A stretch of DNA of 64,000 nucleotides from Rotaria socialis (lineage: Eukaryota > Rotifera > Eurotatoria > Philodinida > Philodinidae). The notes under the pieces were generated by a model that did not search any database, was not told the origin of the DNA, and saw nothing but the letters and a program-made list of their open reading frames with translations. Below, in pieces: positions 35,944-49,270 of the stretch (positions are counted from its first letter, which is position 1; the number at the start of each line of letters is the position of its first letter). The translations under genes and the position numbers were made by a program. The stretch is taken from contig CAJNYU010002841.1 in the NCBI GenBank assembly GCA_905331475.1, forward strand, positions 1 through 64,000. The letters are read 5' to 3'.

Positions 35944-36031
35944 AAACCGCGTTTCTGTTTTGCTTTGTTTTTGTTATAGCAAGAAAATATGAATGTTAAC
36001 CATACAATCCTTAATGTGGATTATAAACTGA

Positions 36032-36037
36032 AATAAA
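36032..36037 (+). terminator. Poly(A) signal of GNL2
   Basis: AATAAA about 90 bp after the GNL2 stop. Confidence 0.6.
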
Positions 36038-37400
36038 ATCGTGTTGTTTAAAGGTTTATATCATAGATTAGAGTGCTTAATTGAAAAGTTTTTCAAACAA
36101 TTCTCCTCCATTAGTAATTCATCCTTGGTTGTGGAAATTTTACTTGTTTCACTTATGAATAGAATCTATACATATATATTTGTTTTAAACTGATGATCTG
36201 AATGACTTTGATAAATCCTTATGTTATAAGTCAATATTCACCAAACAAGCGAAAAACGAGTGCACTGCTATCTAGAAATAGTTATAGCTAAGGAATCTTG
36301 ATTGGAATCTGTGCTTTTTTCTTATGTTCTGTTTTCATATTATGAAAATTCATTGAGTTTGATACAATTAATCGATATTGTATTTATAATAGTAATATAT
36401 ATTTTTACAAACAATAAGCAGACATCTATTTCCCGGCGATATTATTCGTACAAGAATTATAAGACTCCAGCATTTCTCTATAATCTCGTTTGTTTTTCTA
36501 GCATTATATTTAAGACAGAAGTTTAGCGTATTCGTTACTGTCAACGATTGATTTATTATTGTGGAGAACCCTTTTTTTTGTATTTCAAGACTTTTTATAG
36601 TTAATTTTATGTACAAATGATAATGATAAAAAGCAAATGAATTCATACAAATTTTATGAAGATAGTCGTTGATAATATATTCAGATGATCACGCCATGAT
36701 CGATAGTAATACGAGTCAAAATCTAATATTCATCTGTTATTAATACTGTGTTCTTTTAGGATAGTGAGCCAGCACTCTGCTATCAATTTTATCCTTCAAT
36801 ATTAATTTCGAACTTTTGTAGAGTTAACCTTGAAATGTTACTCACACTAGTGAATTGATAATATTCTTTGTCAATCCTTTGAGTGTTGCAATTTTACTGT
36901 TCTTGACTTTTTATGCGTCATTATACATATGATTAATATGTTTTTGAAATATCATATTCACTATTTGAAACGAACAATGAAATGTCAAATATTGATATAG
37001 ACGACTGATTTGATTATCGAATAACTTATGTAATCTGACAGATAAAAATATCAATGTAAAAATGAAGATATTATCTTACGACCCATTATTTAGAGATTTA
37101 GAAGTTTGAAGCCTATTCATTTAACAACAAGATATATTATGTGCATTATGAAGAACTTTCAAAGATCATTGAAATATATATTACAAAAGTAAAATGTCGA
37201 AGTTAATTGGATTTATTTTCTATATACGAAATACTATTGTACGCATTATTTTAAAAAATTAATTCTTTTCAACTTTTATAGACTAGTAAAAGATAACTTA
37301 ATAGAATCCATCAAAATTTATTGGTTTTAGTAATTAATCGGGAACGTGTTTGCTCTTTGTTCAGAATAAGCATAGAATTAGATCAGAAAACAGTAAAAAC
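36038..37400. other. Intergenic, nothing recognised
   Basis: A+T-rich, with only short shadow frames (36302-36526, 36368-36646) of mixed hydrophobic composition and no family resemblance. Confidence 0.5.
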
Positions 37401-37509
37401 CTAAATGTCCTACTTCGCGTACGTCATCAAATGTATTAGAAGAATCAACAAGATCAAAACGTTTATTACCTGCTGTTTCACATAAATGAATGTGAAAACT
37501 TTTAGGGAT
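37401..37509 (-). pseudogene. Orphan exon-like coding fragment
   Basis: A 36-codon open stretch bounded by an acceptor (TATCGTAG before 37509) and a donor (GTTTTT after 37401). It reads like real protein: PKSFHIHLCETAGNKRFDLV then DSSNTFDDVREVGHL. A possible preceding piece on the same strand, around 37760-37860, includes SSMNEYFRVIKVNCE. I do not recognise a family and found no further exons, so this may be a gene relic or part of a gene with unusual exons. Confidence 0.3.
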
Positions 37510-39027
37510 CTACGATAGCAGAGATTATATGCAATTTCTTTCATCTTGATCATACATGAATGAATGAATGAATTGTTTTACACTATTTGAAATTCTTCTC
37601 ATCATGTAACTCTTTGAATAAATAAAAGTCATACGTTACATATTTTACTACTCTTTTGAAATGACTGGCATATTAATATAAGGTCTTATTTTCTAGTTGT
37701 ACATAGACGAATTCATAAGATTTCAAGAAAGTACTTTATTGAAAAAGAATGCAAATCAACCTTCACAATTGACTTTAATGACGCGAAAATATTCGTTCAT
37801 AGAAGAATATCGATAATACCACTTGTAGTATACCAAAATTACTGGCTGAAGTATATCTATTCGTTACAAAACATTTTAAGTAACTTCCACTGTATAGGGT
37901 TTGTTAACAAAATCAATACTTCGCATTTCTCTGATATTTGATCATTCTTCAATCAATATTATAATGAAAAAACTTCGATAAGAACTAATTGTTATGATGC
38001 ATGGTGGTAATATTAGATCAAATATTGTCTTCGATCTGTATCATCTTGGTTCGTCTCTTTTTATTCATCGGTTCCTCTGTCTGAAGTCTAGCTACCGATA
38101 CATATTAATATATATATATATATAGATAAGTGGTGGAGGTGGTAAAATAAAAGAGAATAACAACAAGAAGTTAATTAGGTTTTTTACTAGAGTAGTTTTC
38201 TTATTTGAATTAATAAAGTACAATTTAAGTAATCAAAACAAGTCTAAATCGTTCCATAGTACTATGAGCATACATTTTAAGTCATATGAAGTATACGAAC
38301 TATTCGATATATGGATTCCATGAAAGTAATTAAATAGAATTAATCAAGAGAATTATTTCGAACATTCAATGAAATAAAATATTTGATGAAACTTTTGTCT
38401 GCTTATTTTTTATCTTACTTTTTACATTTTATCACATTCTAATCAAGTATAAAAGTGATCTAATATCGACATCATATATCGCACCACATAGTTCTTATCA
38501 AAATTTCATTATTGTGATATTATTTGAATCATGATCAAGTATCAGAGAAAAGAAAAGCATTGCTTTTACAATCATATTAAATTGAGAGTAAATTGCTTAA
38601 ACATGTTTTTCAAATTATTAGAAAATTTTTACTATTACGTTAGACTTGTCCCAAATTTTATTTTTCGAGTTGTCAAAACTTTTGATTGTTTATACAATTA
38701 ACTGTTTTACTTGGTTTGTTCGATGTCAATCGATATTATTGATATTAGTAATTTTTAAACTGATAATAATAATTAATCAAATGATTTTCTCCACAGCATA
38801 TTTATATTATTCAATTTTTCATTCATCATTTCTGATCGACATTTGTTTTAAGAAAAAAACAAACAAATTATAAACATTCATAGACACATAGACAATAAAA
38901 AGAAAACGACTGGAATGACACAACGAAGAGAAAAGCATATAAGAACGACTAGAACAATATTTCTACATGTATATAATCATTTCACTTCAGAATAATTGAC
39001 TTCATGGAATAAAACTCGATACAATTT
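37510..39027. other. Intergenic, nothing firm
   Basis: Contains an (AT)n tract near 38105-38124 and A+T-rich DNA. The 75-codon plus-strand frame at 38646-38873 is hydrophobic and unsupported. Confidence 0.5.
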
Positions 39028-40650
39028 TTATGATGTATTTTCTAGCATAAGTAATGTAAGTAAAACAGGTAAAATATGTTCGTAATGTTCAATAGGTGTA
39101 CCTTGCAATTTTATATATGAATTTCTACTTAAATATTCATATAGAGTAAGAAATTCGACCAGACCAAGTGTTTCTTCAAGATATTTTCTTAGAAGATTAA
39201 TTTTTGATTGTCTTGACGATTTTAAATGTGCTGCTGCATACAATGCGTGAAATGTATCATTTGATGTTAATTTGCGTTTATTATTTATTGTTATTGATAT
39301 TGGTGAAGGCAAATCATCATGATGATTTTCTGATTGTGGTTGTAGAGGAAGAATTGTATCAATTGGTTTAATTATAACCGACGATGAAGTTGATAATATT
39401 TGTTCTCGTTTTAATTTCTTTGTATTATTTGATGATAAATCAAGTAATTCAGAATTTGTTGACGGTACAAGTAAACCTTTTATTTTACCTTTTCTTAAGC
39501 TCATACAAGAAAATTTTCCTTGTATACCAGCTTTTAGCATAGCTTGTTGAATTAATAAATCTAGTCTATGACGTCCAGCACGTATTGTTTTATACCAAAC
39601 ACGTTGATCAGTTGTTGTACGCGGTACAAGATAAAATGGTGAATCTGAATTTGAACATTGTGTTGGTCGATGATAAGTTAAAAGACGTAAACTAGCAATA
39701 GGACATTGATTTGGTTGTAACGGATTTGCATAAGCACGTGCACTTGTTGTGGAACGTTTATATTCAACGTATTCATTTGATGTTGTTGGGTCAGTTTTTA
39801 TTTGTAAATCGCCCCATAATAATGAACGATTGATTGTTGATTCATTGCCACGTTGATCAAAATATTTTGAATTATTAATTAATAATTCAAGTAATAAACC
39901 ATCAGGTGTTTCACGTGTTATGATATTCATTTGACGAAGTAATAATTCATGTTCAGATGTAAACGCTTCAACTTTTGAATTACTAATATTTTTCGTTGGT
40001 TTAGCCCATGTATCACGTTTTTCTTGAATAACTTCACGGCATGGCGCAAAAACTGGAGATTCAAGAATATTATATGAATATTTACGAGATTTTAAATACC
40101 GTTCAATTGATAGCATAAAACTTCTTAATGTATCAGGCTCATATTCCGTATTATCAGCTTTACGAACATTACCAAAATAATGTTTTAAATATGTACATAA
40201 TTGTTCAGGTTTTAATTCATCAATTGGACATTTTTCATTAAATGTATCTTCTAAATATAATGCGAAACGTCTTACTTCATGTTTCGTTTTACGTATGGTA
40301 TTATAAGAATTTGTTCCTGAACAAATTAAAAAACGATTCGAGTCCATACGCTGATTTGCTAAGCGTGATAAACGTGCAGCAATAGCAGCCGATGATATAG
40401 GCTTAGTTGATGATAATTGTTGATTATCTTTAGTTGTTTCGTCTTCACCACTTGATATAAGTGATGATTCTTCGTCGAGTTGTAATTCAGTTTCATTATC
40501 ATCATCATCTTCTTCATCGTCTTGCTCTTGTTCTCGTTCCTGCTCATGTTGTTCTTCATGCTCATCATGTGTAGTTGTAACATTCATTTCATCTGTATCA
40601 GCACCAAATAATTTTATCATTTGATGAAAATCAGCTAGAGATGTAGCCAT
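39028..40650 (-). CDS. Crypton-derived DUF3504 protein (ZMYM/QRICH1-type), single exon
   Basis: A 540-residue uninterrupted frame. The N-terminus is acidic (HDEHEEQHEQEREQEQDDEE). Residues from about 100 on match the DUF3504 domain of ZMYM2-4, QRICH1 and KIAA1958, a tyrosine-recombinase fold domesticated from Crypton transposons: YEPDTLRSFMLSIERYL, an ESPVFAPCREV segment, PDGLLLELLINNSKYF then LLWGDLQIKTD, EYVEYKRS, CPIASLRLLTYHRP and SPFYLVPRTTTDQRVWYKTI. I see no intact RHRY catalytic set, so it is probably a chromatin or transcription cofactor, not a recombinase. ATG 40650 (MATSLADFHQM) has better context than the upstream ATG at 40680. No terminal repeats flank it. The lack of introns could mean a young captured or retrocopied gene. 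Confidence 0.8.
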   Translation of the reverse strand: MATSLADFHQMIKLFGADTDEMNVTTTHDEHEEQHEQEREQEQDDEEDDDDNETELQLDEESSLISSGEDETTKDNQQLSSTKPISSAAIAARLSRLANQRMDSNRFLICSGTNSYNTIRKTKHEVRRFALYLEDTFNEKCPIDELKPEQLCTYLKHYFGNVRKADNTEYEPDTLRSFMLSIERYLKSRKYSYNILESPVFAPCREVIQEKRDTWAKPTKNISNSKVEAFTSEHELLLRQMNIITRETPDGLLLELLINNSKYFDQRGNESTINRSLLWGDLQIKTDPTTSNEYVEYKRSTTSARAYANPLQPNQCPIASLRLLTYHRPTQCSNSDSPFYLVPRTTTDQRVWYKTIRAGRHRLDLLIQQAMLKAGIQGKFSCMSLRKGKIKGLLVPSTNSELLDLSSNNTKKLKREQILSTSSSVIIKPIDTILPLQPQSENHHDDLPSPISITINNKRKLTSNDTFHALYAAAHLKSSRQSKINLLRKYLEETLGLVEFLTLYEYLSRNSYIKLQGTPIEHYEHILPVLLTLLMLENTS

Positions 40651-43600
40651 AGTTTTATATACAAATACACACTCACACAAGTAGAAGAAATCTAGAAGAA
40701 ATCAAGAGACATGATATATTGGCAATACAAATAAAAGTATCATTTTTTCTTCTTCTCTATATTACGATATTTACTCGACGAGACATCGGATGACAAATCG
40801 CGTGATATAGACATGAGAATAAAGCTCATCCTTTTGTTCCTATTCTACGTCAATATGCAAAAAGAACAAAGATAAGATAAAAATTAGTTTTTCATTTGTA
40901 TTAGAACTGACCTTTAAAACTCTTAGAAATAATCATTAAGTTGCTTGCTTAATATAGGATATTTTTTCGTCTTTTTTTTTTACTAAATTAGTTACAAGTA
41001 ACACACGCACGTACCGCATTTTTCTTTTTTTTTTCTATGTACCATTTACTTACTTGGTCAAACATACACGACTGATGTTGCATATTAAACTCAAGTTAGC
41101 AGATATCCTATTTTCTCATGTTTTTTTTGCTGTTTCTTTCCCTCGACTATTTATATCTAGCACGTTCGGGTGAATAATGATGATGAACACGAAGGACCAA
41201 GACCATGACAAACATGCCGAACAAACAATTTAACAAGTCGCACCCTTATAAATATTGATTACATTTTTCTAAACAGATACTCGTGATGTGTTGATGATGG
41301 TTATCATCATTATTGGCTACGTACCTCATTATTTCACTAACTATTTGGATATATATATATATATGGTTCTATGTCAACTAGAATTTATCTTAGTCATATT
41401 TGAATGAGAGGATATAGACTTCGCGGATTCTATGTTTTTCCTCATCGATTCTGATGGTTTTTATATCTATATCTATATGTCGCATAGTTCACAAAAAAAA
41501 AGAAGACGAAGCAAAAGGAAGAGATGAACATTTTTCATCTAGCACATATCTCTATATCCATCTTTTGACGCTGTCGTTCACTCTTATTTGCAGTCGATGC
41601 TGCCTCATATTTTCTCATCGGTCGTCATCGTCTATCTTTTTTTGTGCCCGAGACAAAGTTCAGAAAAAAAACATAAAAAAGAGAGACTACCCATTTCTTT
41701 TCTTATGTCTGTCTTCGTCTCGTATCTTGGAGTAGTGAACACACACATTCAGTTTTTTCCCTCGTCTCCCATCGTATATCATCAGAACGAACAAAAAACG
41801 CTCATTGATGAAAAATGTTTGTGCGTTCACACGCACATAAAAAAAAGAAAAAAAAGAAGGATATATACAGCTGAATCGAGAATGGCAGCAGTAGCATTGG
41901 GATTAAAAAAGGGAGAAACACAGAGAAAAAGAAAAAAAATTGTTCATATACATATATATATATATATATATGCATACCTGCCGTGTTCGTTCGACTGATA
42001 GCGATAACAAAGTAAATCAAAAGAAAGAAAGAAAAAAAAGTAACAACAACCTTCGATTTTGACCAAATGTCAAATCAAGAGATATCCTCTTCTTCTTCGT
42101 TTTTTTCTCCAATCGACTAGTGATGATGCTTACACATGCATTTACATATATGTGTTACGAAACGAGTGTAAACACGAAATGCAACGAAGAGGATACATCA
42201 CTTTCTGATGAGTACGAAATTCGATCTATCGAATGATAACAGACCGACGAGTAATTTCTTCCATGTTACTACTTCTCTCGCTTTCTCCCTAGTTTTGCCA
42301 TGTAAAAGAAGAAAAAAAAGAAAGCCAAAGGAGATCTCTAATCACTGATAATGATGGACGATACTCCATTTCTCGCTCGTTTTTTATGATGATTATAGGT
42401 CAACTGCATGTCAACATTATAGTGCTTCAGTCTGCCTTCGGTTTTTTTTGTCAAATAGATCATTCACTCTCTCTCTCTTTCTCTAGTTTTTTCTTCCTTA
42501 TATACTGAGATATACGACATTGTCGTGGGCGCAAAGCGTAAATATCGAACGACATTGTTCATTAATCTAGTGCCAAAGAAGAGGAAGAAGAAGACATACA
42601 ACGAGATGTATTCTTCTCTCCACCTATGTCCATATTTGTTACTGATTGCGCGACTCACCTTTTTTCGTTCTCTAATTAATTGTATGTATGCATAGCATCC
42701 TTCTCGATAGTAATAATACGCTTGCTGTTTGTATATGCATCACACATGTTGGATTGTAAAAAAGAAAATAGTAAAACGAAACTCTCTTTTCTTCTTCTGC
42801 TTGCATCTGTAGTCAGTCGCTATAGCAAACAATTTCAATTCAGTTACTCTCTATTCTGCAACTGTCAATACTATCAGCAAGAAAGCGATGCAGGAGCAAG
42901 AAATATATGGATATTGAAAGTTTTTTTTGTTCGTTTCTCTCTTTCTCTATCGACACTTTTTCATCCGACCAACAAACAGCAACACTCTCGGCTTTTTTTT
43001 TACATTACATACCATTCCACTAGCAACACCAGTTTAAACAAAAGAAGAAGTGAAATTCATATAAAGAAAGAAATTCTCTTTTTATACGTTGACAGGCGTC
43101 TATAAAATATACATCTATATGCATGTATATATAGTCGATATTTCGAAATTTACCTTCAAGGTATTGTTGATTCAGGAAAAATATGTCGAAAATTATATGT
43201 ACAAGTTAATAAATAGAATGAAAATGATACTATTTAATGTCAGTGCAACCAGACATCGGATAATCACACAACGTGCACGAAGATGAACATATATTTATTC
43301 GATATATTATCGCAGAGAATGGTGATAGGTGCGTAGTAAGGAAAAAAGTAGAAAGATACCTGCAAGGCATATATTTTGTCGGGAGAGAAAGACGTAGATG
43401 ATATGAAAGAATTCTAATATTGTGTGGCTATAATTCTAATTAAATTCTACTATTTTTAAGGTTATTTTATTCTAGATAGTATTGAGTATTTTACGATTGC
43501 CTTCATACATCGCAGTGGATTAATAAATTGCAAAGGTTGAGTATAAAATAAGGAATCTGAGAAATATTTCAAATGATACAGAGAGAAATCTAGATTTATC

Positions 43601-46600
43601 ATTAGCCGCAACTGCATACAGGAATTTCAAAATTTGCACTTCTATTTGAGATTTCTATTTGGGTATCAAATCCTCAGTGTTTTATTTCAATTCATATTTG
43701 CTCAATCAATAATCTGTAGATTTTGCAAATTCACAGAACTTTTAACTCGCCAGGCTACTATTATCAACGATTTAATCAAATATGATTTTAAAGAAGTCCA
43801 TACGTGTCTTTTGCTGCGTAGTTTCCGAAAGATTCTTAATGCGAACAAAGCATAAAATCATTCTCTCTCTCTCTCTCTCTCTTCGTCGACTAATATTTGA
43901 CTCGCCTCTCGCTCAGTTCTTTTCTATTGTAACACCATCATTTGCAATAAGACATAGAGGAAAGCGAGAAAGAGAGGGGCCACTTTATTATGAACGATGT
44001 TTACAATGGTATGTAATGTACGGGAGAGCAAAAAGACTTGGAAGAAAACGGAGACAAGATCAAGATAGTACAGATAATCACTGCGCCAATGAACCTTTCA
44101 TAATGAACATGACAAGAAACTTTATAATACATTCAAAATGAAAGAAATCATTGAACAAACTATATATTTAGTTTTTTTCTATTTCACAGGTCAAATGTAG
44201 AGTAGAAAAAAAATCGTTCTCGGTTGGTATAGTCTATATATTTATGTGGAGGGAGAAAAAACAAATGAAGTTACCGTTCATAGGTAAATAAAGGTCCGCA
44301 TATAAATACGGTTATATATTGTCGAACGATGATTAATCAGCGATACATAGAGTCTGTTTATTCAACAAGTCTGTATTTTATTGTAGATAAAAAGAAAAGA
44401 ATGTTTCAATGTAGTCATTTTGATGGATTCAACTTTTTCATATTATAATGATAAATTTCTGATCGATAGATAATCACAAATAGGTCTTCAATATTGCAAA
44501 AAAAAATGATGGGAATATAAGAATTAAATAAATTCAGGATATGTAAAATTATTACAAGAGTTCATTTGAAGACCACTTTGTTTTTTAGATTTCAATATTT
44601 TTCATTATTAATTATGATATTCTAATTGTGAGTACTGAGGATATATTTGATTTTTTTGAAGACCCAAACGATAGTTGAATAGTACTTGTTGTTGTTCAAT
44701 ATATACTTGGTTGGTAATGTTTAGCTGCATAATATTAACGAGTAATTTCTGTGCAATAATTTCATGATGACTTGTTTGTTATCGGGGTACAATCATACCT
44801 CTTTTGTCAACATTAACTGATCAGATTATTTAGTAGAATGACTATTGCAATGATTTTCGTTTGAAAAAAAAGGTTTCCATTTACTTTATCCGTTCAACCA
44901 CAAATCACGTATAATCCAATGGCTAATTTAAAAAAAAAGCGTAAATTTATCAATCTATTTGATTAATATACATTGATGTACTGAAAATAATGTCTTCTTA
45001 ACAAGATAAAGTCATGTAAATTTCTATGAGATAACTCATCAAATATTCGATAATTTTTATTCTCATCTGATATGTGCTCTGAGATGTGCATCGAATTTGC
45101 AGCATTGTGACTAACAAACATAAAATGCATGCAATATTCATAAAGGTACCTTTGTCTTTTGATTTCAATCTTATCAAAGTGATGAGCTTGATTTGAATAT
45201 TTCATTGTGATACTTATGTTTGATATACTTAACTTAAACAAATATAAACTTTATTAGACTCGATATCATGCAGATATAGCTTTTATTCTACGTACGAGCA
45301 TACATATGATTTGAACAGATTTGAATAGACTCAAATGATGATTAGCATTTTTTTACGTAAAATAAAACATTGAAAACTATATAATGGAATAAATTTTCTT
45401 GTTTTAAACTTTAGTAAAATCATTGTCTCGTATGGAGGATGCAAGAGAATTATTTCATCCTATCAATCTAAGTCCATTTACTTTTCATAGATGAAAAAAT
45501 CGATGATAATGTATGAGTATATGGTAGTAGTATGGAATTGCTCTAGACTTCTATTCAATCAATACCTTTGAAATATTGATTAAAAAAATCAGTGTCGATT
45601 TTGAAACAGAAACACTTGCTACGCAGCAAAAGTAAATCGTGGATTCACTTTGGTGAGAACAACAATATCTTCATGGATTGTTTTTAAGCAAGTAACACTC
45701 GTAACCAATCAAAAACCAATACTAGATTTTAGTTATAATAAAATAATTGATAATAAAATAATTGTTTTAAATCGTTTTATTACTAAAATTACTCAGCATT
45801 TTAGAGAAAATTAAATTAAATTAAATTCTATCGAGAGCCAAGAACAAGCGACACGCAGGGTTCACATTGTTATAGCTCCAGTCTTATTCCAAATATAGTT
45901 TTATGTTTACTTATGTTAAAAAACTAATATTATAATTAATGTTTCTCAAGTTTGCACTCTAAAATTGACGCTTGAAACACACTGAAGTGACTAGAAATAA
46001 CCTTTTTACGTCGGATTCAACCCTTTTTCACTATTATTACGGAAATGATAGAAATGCATTGATAATACTTCTATAAGAGACTCAAACGTCTTGTTCAATC
46101 AAAGTGAAAGAGCTTCTCAATGGACACCCTAGCTCAACTTCATATTTAGTTACGCTAATGTAAAATATGAATTAGCTTAAATCCTACTGATAATTGTATA
46201 TGTGCTGTTGACTTAACGAAACAATAGGAATCAAATTGAAAACGAGTTTAAAAATGAATCTAACATATAACATCATAATCTTTTCTCCGTCAATCAAACA
46301 GTAAAATGTCTTCTAATTTTAAGCATATTGAAATGATAGCCTTAGTCTCGTGTGGTAGAATTTAAGAATGATTAAGTGATTTACTATTTAGAATAGAAAG
46401 AGTATATAAATACATGTCATCGACGAAACAAGTTTCTCGATAAATATCTTTTCGATTTTGTCTTCAGGTATGTTTTCATTCATTTCATGACTTATTTTGT
46501 ATTTAATGATCCAAGTTTTTATAATGACTTATCAAGAAAAATGAGGTGTCATAATCATATTTTTCTATCGAAATGACACACAGACTTTCTTGTATATAAT

Positions 46601-47260
46601 CTGATCTTTCTTTCGCATTTCTCTCTTTTATTATATAACTAATAGCAGATCAATCGAGTATAACTATTCCTTAATAAACTGTTATCTTCAGATATTCTTT
46701 ATTGTTTTTAATCATTTCATATTTTACACAATTTCTACTAGGAATTCAAACAATATTTAGATGTAATTGATTTCGATTGTACTCATCGATGTTAAACTGA
46801 TCTAAACATATCCATTACTGTAGAACTGCAGATATGAATGTTTTTGATGCAACTATTGTCCCATTGTCGATATTGAATAGATAAATTCTTATTTTATTTT
46901 AGTAAACAAATCACTCTCGGCTTTACTCAATCATTATAGACGACTTCATATTATCAAATAAGTTTATATATTGTAAACTAATCTTTTTTTGTATAGGTTT
47001 GTCTACTAATTTTATTTGGCTGAAAAACAAACAATGGCTGATGAGTGGGAGTGATCAATAAATAACTGATGTCTATCTTCTCGTCGGCGATAATTGTTCA
47101 GTGTCTGTTGATTAAATGCGTGATAACACATTTCCTGTACGTGTGTTCGAATGTTTACAATCGGCTCACCTGTGCTCGTACACGGCTCGTCTAACCGTAC
47201 ACATTCATTTAATCACTTTCATTATGAAAAAGTGTATCGTAACAGATTTGAAATGATGCA
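40651..47260. other. 6.6-kb stretch without a recognisable gene
   Basis: The first 3 kb, upstream of the DUF3504 gene, is rich in oligo-T, CT and GA tracts with microsatellites: (AT)n near 41345 and 41952, (CT)n at 43862-43882. Frames of 90-140 codons there (41588-41998, 42680-43105, 43782-44141) have low-complexity or random composition. 44.2-47.2 kb is plain A+T-rich DNA; an ATTAA run lies near 45815. Distal regulatory DNA or an unrecognised non-coding RNA cannot be excluded. Confidence 0.5.
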
Positions 47261-47758
47261 ATGCTTTCCATAGTATCGATACTTTCACTTACTCTTTTCT
47301 GTTTTATTAAAGTTTCATGGGCATCAGAATGTGAATCATATGCCAACGTATGGACTTATTATCCTTGTTCATTTATTGTTTCTTCACGATCATTGAATTG
47401 CCAGTATGTATCAATTAATTCATCTATTGATCAATGTACAAATAGAGAAATGACATTTTTTTGGCACTTTCCATACGGTAATATGACTATAACACTACAT
47501 TCACATAAGAATCGATCATTTTTATTACGTCTATCCAAAATATTGTTAACAAGAAACAAATTAATAAAAAATGTTTATCATATTGTAAATAATAAAACAT
47601 TAGAAGAAAGATTAATACACAATAATGAGAATGCAATCTTTACAATTCATTCAGATAAATATAATCAATGTTCTCTGAAATTCGAAACAGCAAATTCTTA
47701 CATTGTCGATTATGGAACATTTATTCAAATGGAAATTCATACTGCTGATGAAAAATAA
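47261..47758 (+). CDS. Unrecognised secreted protein, 165 aa
   Basis: A clear signal peptide (MLSIVSILSLTLFCFIKVSWA) is followed by about 144 residues with five cysteines and several N-glycosylation sites (NSS, NMT, NRS, NKT). Near-family motifs are absent. The chain mixes beta-type segments (TFFWHFPYGNMTITLH, AIFTIHSDKYNQCSLKFE), so a small extracellular beta domain is a guess. AATAAA at 47814-47819 fits as its poly(A) signal. Intronless. Confidence 0.6.
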   Translation: MLSIVSILSLTLFCFIKVSWASECESYANVWTYYPCSFIVSSRSLNCQYVSINSSIDQCTNREMTFFWHFPYGNMTITLHSHKNRSFLLRLSKILLTRNKLIKNVYHIVNNKTLEERLIHNNENAIFTIHSDKYNQCSLKFETANSYIVDYGTFIQMEIHTADEK

Positions 47759-47819
47759 ACATTTAAAAAATTATTGCAGACATTGTTTCTTTTTCTTTGA
47801 ACAGTACGAACACAATAAA

Positions 47820-48712
47820 ATTGATAGATTTGAAAGATTTTATAGAAGGGCTATGCTTTTTTTTGTCAACTTTATTCGAACTGATTAAGATATATAATTA
47901 TCTTATTAGTGATGCAGAAAACAACAGCAATGTTCTGATGAATAAATTGTAGAAAATAATCAATGATGTTTGAAAAGTTTTTCTTTACAAAACTTATAAT
48001 TTAGGACTTTGAATCATTTTTATTTTGAAAATTTCTAGTATTTTTCAATAATTGATGAGGAGTTCCACTAGTTTATGTAAAATCAATAGAGATAGTATAT
48101 GTAAAGAAATTTTTATTCTTGTATCATAGATATCTATTGAGAATCTATCGATAGAAAAAATGATTTTATTTGACGGCACAATCTTCAATTGTCTATAAGA
48201 TGAATACATAGAAATTAAACATGTTATATTCGTATTTCTTCGTTGCCTGTTTACCTGTGTTTTTATTATGTTGTTCAAAGTTACTTTCGATCTAAAAAGA
48301 CTCATGCAACAAGTAAACAATGAGGTAGAGAAAATTATTCCTGCCGCGAAAATAATCAATATGAAGTTTTTTTTTCCATCACCTACGTTCTCGCTCATAC
48401 TCAAAATAATTTAGAATTTTTTCACACATAGAAAATATCGAATTTCAAATCTTTCCTTAACAAAAGTAATTTTCATACTTTACTTATTAAAGGATTTATC
48501 TTATTAAGTCATTCTAACTCAATCATTTTTTGTTTTTGTGACTTTAAGAACGACATAGTACAGAGAAGCTAAAATAATTACATTGAGTTAATATCAAATG
48601 AATAGAAGATTATTTAGCTAAAGTGATTAAAAATAAAGATATACGAGACATAATTATTAAACATGATGCTTTTAAATAGTTTTTTTTATCGTCTATACGT
48701 TCAGCATTTTCT
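47820..48712. other. Intergenic, nothing recognised
   Basis: A 119-codon minus-strand frame (48045-48404) contains a hydrophobic run (FILIIFAAGIIFSTSLFTCC) but lacks further support; it could be a small membrane protein or chance. Confidence 0.35.
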
Positions 48713-49270
48713 CTAAAGTTTCATGGTTTGCCGATAGGAATGATTTTGATAATTATTTGAGGAACCAGCTAGATTTATTCGCGATTGATTGGGTCCATTT
48801 GGTAAGTCGTCTTCGTCTTTATCTCGTTGTATTCTTTGACAAACAATAATGAAAAAAAGAAAACCAAGTAAAACAACAAGAGCTGCACATAGAACAGCAA
48901 GAGCTATGATAATACGTTGTTTTAATGATTCATTCAAATAAATTTGATTCATATTTTGCTGACTTCTATTGCCGATAGAATCGGTAATTATATAACTTGG
49001 TATAGTTGATGAAACTCGTTCAATAGACTGCTCTTTAACTTCATTTATTGTTGTTGATAGACGAGGTTTTGTTGAGTTTTTGTCTTCAACCTGCGATTGA
49101 ACGCAGTGAATAACTACAAAATATGAATAAAAAGTCGAAGATTATTATATTGAACATTATCTCTGAGATGTTTTAAGAAGTAATTATAACAAAAAGTAGT
49201 TTCGCTCGTATGATAAATGCTTACTTCCATAAATGGAAACAATGTAGACAGTAAGATCCCACGAAAGCAT
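48713..49270 (-). CDS. Small type I membrane protein, two exons, unrecognised
   Basis: Exon 1 (49270-49225) encodes a hydrophobic leader, MLSWDLTVYIVSIYG. Exon 2 (49113-48713) follows a 111-bp intron in phase, for 148 residues in all. The ectodomain of about 65 residues is Ser/Thr-rich with NKS/NES-type glycosylation sites. A single membrane helix (IIIALAVLCAALVVLLGFLF, about 83-107) is followed by a short tail starting CQRIQRDKDEDDLPNG. The layout is that of a small receptor-like or adhesion-like protein; no domain is recognisable. Confidence 0.55.

Noticed and set aside
41588-43105. Plus-strand frames of 130-140 codons upstream of the DUF3504 gene
   Set aside because: Low-complexity CT/T-rich DNA read as Ser/Phe/Leu; no family signature and no splice logic.
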